From assembly GCF_027579695.1 (NCBI RefSeq), contig NC_083582.1, positions 1,625,378-1,689,377 on the forward strand: a DNA stretch of 64,000 bases. The letters run 5' to 3'. The translations under genes and the position numbers were made by a program. How positions within the stretch are numbered: position 1 is the stretch's first letter; the number at the start of each line of letters is the position of its first letter. This DNA is from Neoarius graeffei. Taxonomy: Eukaryota > Chordata > Actinopteri > Siluriformes > Ariidae. The notes under the pieces were generated by a model. That model saw only the letters and a list, made by a program, of their open reading frames with translations, was not told where the DNA came from and did no database searches. Of this stretch, positions 56,602-64,000 are shown piece by piece.

Positions 56602-59600
56602 CTGCGTCTGGAGTAGATATCCTTGGCATTGAAGATACCTGGAGGTATTACAGGTTTGGTCTTCATCAGAAGAAGATGGTTCGGGGTAATTGCCTCCAAG
56701 TCGTTAGGATCATCCGACACTTTCGTGAGAGGGCGGCTATTGATGATGGCCTCAACCTCACACATAAGTGTTTGCAGACCTTCCTCATCCAAAGTCTGCT
56801 GCTTCACGATAGAATTCAGGATCTTCCTCACTGATCTTATCTGGCGTTCCCACACCCCGCCATGGTGGGACGCTGTTGGGGGGTTAAAGATCCACTTAAT
56901 GTTCCTTTGTGCCATTTCAGCTTCAATCTGTTCCTGATTCAACTCCTGTACTGCCTGTCGCAGCTCACGTTCTGCACTGATGAAGTTTGTGCCGTTGGCC
57001 GATCCGATCACTTTGACTTGACCCCTTCTAGCAACAAATCTTCGTAGGGCATGAATACAGGAGTCTGTATCAAGTGAACTTGCCACCTCGGTGTGAACTG
57101 CTCTCACTGCAAGACACGTAAAAAGCACTCCATATCTCTTCAATGTTGTACGGCCTCTCTTGACGTCGAATGGGCCGAAATAATCGACACCGACATTAGT
57201 AAATGGCGACTCGTCAGGTAAGACTCTGTCTTTTGGAAGGTCGGCCATAATCTGACTGCTTGCAGTGCCGTGAAGCCGTCTACAGGTGACGCACTGAGAC
57301 AGCATGTTCCTAATGACGGCATGAGGCTTAGGCAGCCAATACTTTTGCCTCGACTTTGACAGCATATAATTGCGACCACTATGTCCAACTTCTTTATGAA
57401 CTGCTCTTAGGATAAGCAATGTAATGTGCATATCCTTTGACAAGATAGCCGGGTACTTTGACTCTTCAGGCATACTGGCTCTATTCAGTCTGCCACCCAC
57501 TCTCACAATGTTGTCCTGCAAGACAGGTGACAACCTGTAGAGGGGGCTGCTCTTTGAGACCAACTTCCCTTGTTCCAATGCAGCTATCTCTTTAGAGAAT
57601 GCACGTTGCTGGCTGATTTGTACAATCTCTAACTCAGCCTCCAAGATGTCATCCAAGGATGGAGGACTGACACACAAAGAAGCCTTCAGTTCAGCCATCC
57701 TTCTTTCCACGTTCTTCTTATCCTTTCCAAGACCATCACTTCCTTCTTTCAAGGCTGATGCAAATTCCTTTTGTTTTTGACTTAGAAGCTTCAGGGTGTT
57801 CTTAAGCTTGATCATCCACGCAACCACTCGCTTCAGACGATGCCAATCTGAATAATGATGGATGAACTTTAGGACTACATCCTCTGCGTTCTCAGTGACC
57901 ACAGTGAATACCGCAGCTTCCTTCACTTCAGGATCCTTCACCAGAGACTGATTGAAACTGTCTGGAAAGCTAGGCCATGCGTCCTCAGGCCGCAACAGGA
58001 ATTCCGGCCCCGATAACCAGGTATTGGCCCTCAGGAACGCTTCCACTGTGCAACCTCTGGAAGCATGGTCCGCTGGATTGTTGAAGGATTCCACATACCT
58101 CCACTGGCTTACTTTGCACTGTTCCCTGATTGCTGTAATCCGGTTGGCAACAAATGTACGAAACCTTGCTGATTCATTCTGGATGTACCTAAGGACTGTG
58201 GTACTATCAGTCCAGAATACCGATTCCTCCAAATCCATGTCTAGCTCGGCTCGTATCATGTTGTCCATCTTCGCAGCTACAGTCGCTGCAGTGAGCTCCA
58301 GCCTGGGTATCGTGACTGGTTTTAGAGGCGCAACTCTTGCCTTTCCCATGATGAAAGAACACTGTTCTTCATGCTTCTCATTTTTCAAGACCAGGTAAGT
58401 ACAAGTGCCATAACCTCGCTCACTAGCATTGGTGAAATGATGCAGTCTGGCTGTTGTAGCTGTTCCAAAGTCATGTGTCTTAACACATCGCCTCACTTCC
58501 AGCTCTGACAACTTGTGCAGGTGAGTTATCCATTGTTCCCACTGCTTCACTAGGGGTTCTGGCATATCATCATCCCAACCATGTTTCCTCACACACAATT
58601 CCTGCAGTATACCTTTCACTGGGAGGATTATGGGAGAGAGAATTCCTAGAGGGTCATAGATGGAACTAACCATGGACAACAAACCTCGTCTTGTAAGCAC
58701 TCTCCTCTGAATGGTTACTTTGAACTTCAAGGCATCTGATTCAATGCACCATTGTACCCCTAGAGCTCTTTCCAGAGGAAGCGAGTCTTTGTCCAAATCC
58801 AAATTTCTGACCCCTGAGGCCCTTTCCTCTTCTGGAACTGATGCCAGGACTCGGCGGCTATTAGAGGTCCACTTGGTCACTCTAAATCCGCCCAAAGCGC
58901 ACAGAGCTCTTACTTCCTGTATCAGTGCCACTGCTTCATCTTCAGATGCAACTGACCGTAGGCAGTCGTCGCCATAAAAGTGTCGCATCACTGTCTTGGA
59001 TGCCTCTGCACTGAACTGATCTTGAAAGCGCTCAGCACACTGCCTGAGTGCATAGTTGGCACAACTTGGGGATGAGGTTGCCCCAAATAAGTGCACAACC
59101 ATCCTATGTTCCTCCAACTCTTGTCTGTGGTCCCCCTGTGGCCACCACAGGAATCTCAAAAGGTTCACATCTTTGGCAGGGACCCGTTCCTGATGGAACA
59201 TGCCTTCTATATCTGACATGAAGGCTACTGTTTCTTGCCTGAACCTTAACAAGACACCAATCAAGGAGTTGGTTAGGTCAGGTCCTTGAAGTAGCTGTGA
59301 GTTCAGAGAAATTCCTTGGAACTTGGCTGCACAATCGAAGACTACCCTGATCTTATGGTTGGTAGGGTGGTAGACCCCGTGATGTGGGATGTACCACGTC
59401 CGCCCGTCATCTTCGTTGTTGTGGACCTCATCTTCGGGAATTTTCTCTGCATAGCCCTTCTCCAGCATGTCACTCATGAACTTGACATAATCCTGACAGA
59501 ACTTCTCATTCCTCATGAATTTCCTTCGCAGATGCTCTGCCCTTTGCACAGCTATCATGGGGTTGTTTGTTAACTTGGCATCCACCGCTTTCAGGGGAAG

Positions 59601-61076
59601 ACCAATGCTAAAGTGTCCGTCGACCAATTGTACCGACTTAGACACGGAATCCATGAATCGTCTGTCTTCTACAGACATTTCTACTTTCTCTGCTTGCTGA
59701 GCTTCAGGAAAGTCAAGCTTCATCTGATGTTGAATGAGATTGTCAAGACATGCCACAGAAATTCTGTTCGCTGCCACTTCTGGCCATTCCTCATCATTCT
59801 CCATTGGGTCTTCCTTCTGTAGAGGGCCATTTACAACCCACCCAAGGACGGTTCTGATAGCATAAGGCCCATTACCCTCGCTATTAACAACCTTCCATGG
59901 CTCCAAAGCCTTCGGCACATTGGTTCCTATTAATAATCCTACGCCAGCCTCAATCTCCTGGACATGGATTTCTTTCAGGTGTGGCCATTTATCCACATCA
60001 TCTTGTCTAGGAATGCAGTCCTCCTTGACGGGAATTTCCTTTTGTGAATACACCTGAGGCAGTGACACATAGGAATCACCTTCCAATCCACAAATCTCCA
60101 GTCCTGTGACAACATATGTGCTAACAGGTCTTTCTTGTCCCATCATGCAAAGTAAGATGTTTGTCTTTCTTCCAGTCACATTTAGGTCACGCATCAAGTC
60201 TTCAGAACAGAAACAAGCTGAACTGCCTGAATCTAAAAATGCATAGGTCTGCACAACATGTGTTCCTTTCACAGACTTAACTTTCACTGGAACCACAGCT
60301 AGGGCACATTTTGCATCCCCGGCCCCAGTGCAACCACAAGTTTCCTTATCCAGAGATGGTGGACTGCTGTCAGTCACTGTCTTGTTATTCTCGGTTTGGC
60401 CAGTAAGCTTGCTGGCTATGTGCAGAATAGTAGGGTGTTTCAATGAGCACTTCTTGCATGTTATTTTCTGCTCACAAGTTTTGCTCAAATGCCCAGGTGA
60501 CAGGCAACCAAAGCATAAGCCTTTGGACTTCAAAAATTCTAGCCTCTCCTTGTGAGGTTTCTGCACAATGGTCTTACAAGATGCCAGCTTGTGTTCTTTC
60601 TGACAGAAATGACACTTCTCGCTAGAGGAACTCAAGTCCTTTGCCTTGCTTGTTGACTGTTTAGCATCAGTCACAGGTTCAGCACTTATTGCAAATGTGC
60701 TTTTCATTTCTTTGGACTTTTGTGTGTGGCCAGGTTTAGCTATGCCTTTGTCTTTTGAACTCGCAGGCTCTTGAATGTTGCCAAATAATGGATCAGTAGC
60801 TATTCTTGCCTGTCTCTCCACAAAGTACACCAAATCTTCAAACCTGGCTCTGAAACCGGTCTTTTCTTGTATGTCACACGCGAATCCCCTCCACCTTTCT
60901 CTCAACCTGAAAGGAAGTTTTGCAATAATTGCACGCATGTTAGTTGGACTATCCATCTCTTCTTTAAACTCCATTCCTTCCACTGTATTAAGATAACTTG
61001 TGAGAAAAACAGCCAATTCAGTCAAAGATGCTACGTCTTCTGATTTTAAGACAGGCCACTTCAAAGCCTTCTCCAC
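56472..61076 (-). CDS. BEL/Pao Gag C-terminus-Pol polyprotein, 1534 codons open
   Basis: Domains in order with approximate residues: remaining Gag helices (1-110), zinc knuckles with CHFCQKEH, LCFGCLSPGHLSKTC and KCSLKH (155-220), and an aspartic protease with FLDSGSSACFC (282). RT follows with VVFDCAAKF, FMSDIEGMF and YGDD (702). RNase H has HHFTNASERGYGT (884), and integrase has VGVDYFGPF, IGSANGTNF (1357) and HHGGVWERQIR (1405). Two catalytic positions are altered: the RNase H aspartate of the usual F-x-DAS is N, and the second integrase aspartate of S-D-NGTNF is A. The start given is the first codon after an in-frame stop (GTG), so it is not a true initiator. The protein is probably inactive for integration although the frame is open. 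Confidence 0.9.
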   Translation of the reverse strand: MEKALKWPVLKSEDVASLTELAVFLTSYLNTVEGMEFKEEMDSPTNMRAIIAKLPFRLRERWRGFACDIQEKTGFRARFEDLVYFVERQARIATDPLFGNIQEPASSKDKGIAKPGHTQKSKEMKSTFAISAEPVTDAKQSTSKAKDLSSSSEKCHFCQKEHKLASCKTIVQKPHKERLEFLKSKGLCFGCLSPGHLSKTCEQKITCKKCSLKHPTILHIASKLTGQTENNKTVTDSSPPSLDKETCGCTGAGDAKCALAVVPVKVKSVKGTHVVQTYAFLDSGSSACFCSEDLMRDLNVTGRKTNILLCMMGQERPVSTYVVTGLEICGLEGDSYVSLPQVYSQKEIPVKEDCIPRQDDVDKWPHLKEIHVQEIEAGVGLLIGTNVPKALEPWKVVNSEGNGPYAIRTVLGWVVNGPLQKEDPMENDEEWPEVAANRISVACLDNLIQHQMKLDFPEAQQAEKVEMSVEDRRFMDSVSKSVQLVDGHFSIGLPLKAVDAKLTNNPMIAVQRAEHLRRKFMRNEKFCQDYVKFMSDMLEKGYAEKIPEDEVHNNEDDGRTWYIPHHGVYHPTNHKIRVVFDCAAKFQGISLNSQLLQGPDLTNSLIGVLLRFRQETVAFMSDIEGMFHQERVPAKDVNLLRFLWWPQGDHRQELEEHRMVVHLFGATSSPSCANYALRQCAERFQDQFSAEASKTVMRHFYGDDCLRSVASEDEAVALIQEVRALCALGGFRVTKWTSNSRRVLASVPEEERASGVRNLDLDKDSLPLERALGVQWCIESDALKFKVTIQRRVLTRRGLLSMVSSIYDPLGILSPIILPVKGILQELCVRKHGWDDDMPEPLVKQWEQWITHLHKLSELEVRRCVKTHDFGTATTARLHHFTNASERGYGTCTYLVLKNEKHEEQCSFIMGKARVAPLKPVTIPRLELTAATVAAKMDNMIRAELDMDLEESVFWTDSTTVLRYIQNESARFRTFVANRITAIREQCKVSQWRYVESFNNPADHASRGCTVEAFLRANTWLSGPEFLLRPEDAWPSFPDSFNQSLVKDPEVKEAAVFTVVTENAEDVVLKFIHHYSDWHRLKRVVAWMIKLKNTLKLLSQKQKEFASALKEGSDGLGKDKKNVERRMAELKASLCVSPPSLDDILEAELEIVQISQQRAFSKEIAALEQGKLVSKSSPLYRLSPVLQDNIVRVGGRLNRASMPEESKYPAILSKDMHITLLILRAVHKEVGHSGRNYMLSKSRQKYWLPKPHAVIRNMLSQCVTCRRLHGTASSQIMADLPKDRVLPDESPFTNVGVDYFGPFDVKRGRTTLKRYGVLFTCLAVRAVHTEVASSLDTDSCIHALRRFVARRGQVKVIGSANGTNFISAERELRQAVQELNQEQIEAEMAQRNIKWIFNPPTASHHGGVWERQIRSVRKILNSIVKQQTLDEEGLQTLMCEVEAIINSRPLTKVSDDPNDLEAITPNHLLLMKTKPVIPPGIFNAKDIYSRRRWRQVIWQSCFGNAGLRSICQTCSEGKSGCTQGVMLQLGTLCF

Positions 61077-62335
61077 TTACGTCATAGCAATGGTGTATTC
61101 GTTAACATAATGCTGGTGCAATAGCCTTTTGGCCTCTTTGTACCCTAAGACAGGATGCATATGCTGACAACTTCGTACAAGCACTTTGGGTTGACCGCTT
61201 GTGTACTGCTCCAGAAAGTATAGACGGTCTTTACTACTGGGGGTTCTGTCTTCAATTCCATGCTCAAAGGCTTTAGTGAAAAATCTGTATTCAGTTGGGT
61301 CACCACTAAAAACAGGAATGTCCACTTATGGTAAGGATGACAACCTTTGTTGTTTCACAAGCAGCTCGGTGATATCATTCTGATGCTTCATAACATCAAG
61401 CAGGTCTTTAATCTGCATGTCGTCATGTCTTCCACCAACATGAGCACTGTCAGCACATGAGCGTGAAGGAGATGAAACATTGCTGTGTGCATTTTGCATT
61501 CTACTTGTAGAGTAATGTGGCCTTGGTTGTGAAGACTGCCTTGTTGGTAGTAGTACAGGAAAAGCCACATCTTCCTCACCTTCCTCTTCATCTTCCGAGA
61601 ATACTGCTTCAGCATGCAAATTCCTTACCTCAGGTGCCTTTACTTGTTCTTGCACTTCAGACTCATGCAAACTAAGCACTTCAATCTTCGCACTTGCTGC
61701 AGCAATAGCTGTTTGCAGTTCAAGCTCCTCTTTCTTTGCTTGCAACTGGGCCAATTCTCTGTCAATTTCTTGTTTTTGTTTCAATGCACTAGCCTGTGCA
61801 ATCAAAGCTGCTCTTTCAGCCTCATACTTAAGCCTTGTAGATGAGGTAGTTGAAGACACAACTGAACCTGCTCTGCTGCAAGGAGCATTCCCCAACCTAT
61901 GTGATAAACTGACCATCGAAGCACTATCTGCAGGGCTCACTTCAGCATCATACTGTCTTGCTTCTTTAGCTTGCTCAGCAGCTCTTTGTAACCAGTTCTC
62001 AACATCCTCCACAAAACTGTTAAGATATTTGGTCCTAGATTCATACCAGGTTTTCTGATCTTTAATCATATCCTGTTCAGACATTCTTTTGCTGTTTTAT
62101 TCAGGCTGCAAAAATCCATGTGCACTTGTGTAAACTCCGTTGATAATTTCTGGGACACACTATCAGCATTATTTTCATCTTCCATTAGGACATCAATCTC
62201 CTTCATTATTCGACTGAGGTGTGCAAACTTGGATTTCCTATCTGCCAATGTCATGCTAAGCTTTTGTTCAATGCCTTTAGCAGTCAGCTTTAATGTCCTC
62301 TTAGGACAAACAGCAGCATCACTTTGTTCATACAT
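61077..62335 (-). pseudogene. BEL/Pao Gag, with two in-frame stops
   Basis: Starting near 62335 (MYEQSDAAVCPKRTLKLTAK) or at the ATG at 62084 (MSEQDMIKDQKTWYESRTKY), the frame encodes a helical region, a strongly charged coiled coil (AALIAQASALKQKQEIDREL) and an acidic patch (SEDEEEGEED). Then comes the conserved Gag core (DIPVFSGDPTEYRFFTKAFE). The 62084 frame is the same as that of Pol. It is broken only by TAA at 61328-61326 and TAA at 61079-61077. The 62335-62066 piece is in another frame and overlaps it. Confidence 0.8.
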
Positions 62336-62636
62336 TTTAAATCCTCCAAAATGTTCCTATTTTCCACAGACACAATTCCAATAATCGTTATATGTGGTTA
62401 TTTTCCATAAGCCAGGCTTCCATATTCAGCAGAACTAGCATTAGCAGACAGCAGTAATACGAAAATTTAGCTGAGTCATTGGCTAACTCCATTAGCAAAG
62501 CCGGACACATTTTCTTACTTGTTCCTTCGACAAAATTCCAAACTTGAGGTCAATACTTGCATGTAGATGACTGAATCCACTCTTAAGGACATCCACAGAG
62601 TTTTCTTTATCCATTTGGAGCTCTTTTCTGACTATT

Positions 62637-62995
62637 TGTAGATCCACTCGGTTTTGAGTCACATTCCAACTTATGTTTTAGGATTTTCAAGCCAAAATGA
62701 TTTATTTCTCCAAAAAGGCACAACAAAAATTAACAAAACCGATTAAAATGCTTAAAAACTGAAAAACTATTTCCTTATCTTCATATTTTTACATCCTAAG
62801 TCCTAAAACTGCGGTCAGAAAAGGTGAGACTCCCTGACCAAAACCCAAATGGTTTTGTCTCCTGATCATGCCTATTGCTCGTGACTTTCTAACACACAGT
62901 AATTAACCAAGTCTCAATGACTACTGCCACCTACAGGTACCTAGTGGAAACACATTTCTAATACCATTACTGTTATACTAATACTGGCACTTACA
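62637..62995 (-). repeat. BEL/Pao 5' LTR
   Basis: This LTR is upstream in the element's orientation. The leader between it and Gag (62336-62636) has no ORF. Next to the LTR the minus strand reads ATAGTCAGAAAAGAGCTCC, where a primer site is expected, but I could not assign a tRNA. Confidence 0.9.
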
Positions 62996-63441
62996 GTGAT
63001 TATTATACCAGGGTGCAAGTTGAAAAGTAAAATAAGTGAAAAATTTCCCCTCACACAAACTTCGTGTTGCATCCTGTGGGATCCCAGCCCTGATGATCAA
63101 GTCTGATCTTATCTAGATCTCCTGTGAAGCTTTGGAAAGCTTCATTCAAAAAAAAAAGCTCACAATCTCTTTGTTTCTGCGTTTGTATTTGTTTATAAAG
63201 CATCACCTGTTCAATCTGGATCAAGTATTCACACTGATTACATCCCAAACCTCAAACATTACCAGTGACTCTCTTCATTGGGATTGCAAGCTGAGAACTT
63301 GCTAGTGGTGGAAGATGTTTATTATTATTTATTATTGGTGGTGACAGACATTAATTACTGCATTTCGTTGCCTTAGTACTTGTCACTTGTCAAATGACTA
63401 TCAAGTTGAATCTGATCTGATCTAATCTAATCTGTTCTCAG

Positions 63442-63519
63442 CATCCAGGAAAGCAGTCTGTCCAACACTATAAGTTGAGACCACAACATTCACTGGAAGA
63501 AAACAAAGAGCACCAGATG
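63442..63519 (+). CDS. GVIN/URGCP-like gene, upstream exon
   Basis: The 78-bp exon (26 codons, phase 0 to phase 0) follows TCTGTTCTCAG and ends CAGATG|GTGAGC. It encodes HPGKQSVQHYKLRPQHSLEE then NKEHQM. No domain is known for it. It is joined in frame to the following exon. Confidence 0.5.
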
Positions 63520-63648
63520 GTGAGCAACACCACAACACAGAAAGATGTCCATCCTCAGCTTGTCTACATGTCTAGCATGCGGAGAAAAAGGCATTTAGGT
63601 TATTTATTTTAAATGCTGGTGATATTTTGTGTGATTTTTTTTTCTCAG

Positions 63649-64000
63649 GAGAGAAAATCAAATGGAGTAGAAGACCTGTTGCTTCGACTTGGTCTGAAGA
63701 AGAAATATGAAGACAAACTTACCAGCACACACTTTCTTGAAATATCCAAATCCACTTTAGAGTACAAAGAGCCCAGTAAAGAGAACGAACTGGTTCATGT
63801 TTTCATGCAGCGGCTTTTGACAGGAGATTACAGAGCAAGACACATCTCTGTCAGAAACGAAACCAACGTACCTAAATCTCTGACAGGAGCTAAAGGAGGT
63901 GCTTTTGCTGATCTTTTTAAAAAACAGAATGTAAAGACTGAAAGGAAACAGGCTGAGATTCACCCAATGGATGTTCAGATGGCAGTGTTCCTTTGTGCAG
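63649..64000 (+). CDS. Interferon-induced very large GTPase / URGCP-like, start of large exon (partial)
   Basis: After TTTTTTTTTCTCAG the frame is open to the window end. It reads NGVEDLLLRLGLKKKYEDKL, then VHVFMQRLLTGDYRARHISV, FADLFKKQ and IHPMDVQMAVFLCA. The EDLL-RLGL-KKY segment, the FMQRLL-D-RAR block and HPMDVQMAVF-CA are hallmarks of the N-terminal part of GVIN1/URGCP proteins, large interferon-linked GTPases of vertebrates that are greatly expanded in fish. The GTPase domain would lie to the right of the window. The frame is intact here, in contrast to most of the surrounding DNA. Confidence 0.75.

Larger units (their letters stand above)
55632..62995 (-). mobile_element. BEL/Pao LTR retrotransposon, complete (7.4 kb)
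   Basis: Two 359-bp LTRs (55632-55990 and 62637-62995) start TGTAGATCCACT and end GGCACTTACA on the plus strand. The element reads on the minus strand. GTGAT on both sides (55627-55631, 62996-63000) is the 5-bp duplication. Six base differences were counted between the LTRs (about 1.7 percent), so the insertion is young compared with most repeats here. Order on the minus strand is LTR, Gag (62335-61077), protease, RT, RNase H and integrase (61076-56472), C-terminal part (56601-56311), LTR. Confidence 0.93.

Overview
The window looks like a chromosome segment of a teleost fish. It carries fragments of two vertebrate host genes, a tweety-homolog (TTYH) chloride-channel-family gene on the left and an interferon-induced very large GTPase (GVIN/URGCP-like) gene entering on the right edge. 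Between and inside them lies a dense set of repeats of teleost type: Tc1 and hAT transposons, L2 and L1 LINEs, BEL/Pao and gypsy LTR elements, a tRNA-headed SINE in seven copies, many MITEs and (TG)n microsatellites. The species cannot be named from the sequence alone.

Layout. 1-1355: a LINE fragment and an internally deleted hAT element. 1697-8920: seven exons of a TTYH gene on the plus strand. Its first visible exon is split by a 424-bp hAT-type MITE with an 8-bp duplication, and its fourth has a short deletion that creates a stop. Its introns hold an apparently intact Tc1 transposon (3292-4860) and an L2 LINE (about 5350-7965). 8970-14430: a composite minisatellite of about 5.4 kb with higher-order structure. 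15683-27838: one nearly full-length L1-type LINE on the minus strand, bounded by a 10-bp target duplication and stuffed with later insertions, including a Tc1 that contains an LTR that contains a MITE. 28-35 kb: a THAP-domain ORF, a hAT fragment, a 32-bp minisatellite, gypsy pieces and a SINE-segment-SINE composite. 35.3-39.9 kb: mostly single-copy-looking sequence. 39.9-47.6 kb: a decayed hAT transposase interrupted by a MITE, then by an LTR retroelement, itself interrupted by a SINE and another hAT element. 48.2-51.6 kb: a spliced hAT transposase gene of the ZMYM1-like/TTF-finger type whose last exon carries a precisely inserted MITE. 55632-62995: a complete BEL/Pao retroelement with two 359-bp LTRs. 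63442-64000: two exons of the GVIN-like gene.

How it fits together. There is no operon-like logic; the window is a record of layered transposition. Target-site duplications recovered by eye fix many boundaries and the order of events. The most unusual structure is the block 32510-34648: SINE, 1.38 kb of sequence almost identical to 42076-43423, then a second SINE, all inside a single 11-bp duplication. The second SINE and the transduced segment match the SINE and its downstream flank at the 42-44 kb locus, so the block looks like a SINE-driven 3' transduction within the same window. Exon calls rest on splice-site and protein-family recognition by eye; no alignment was run.
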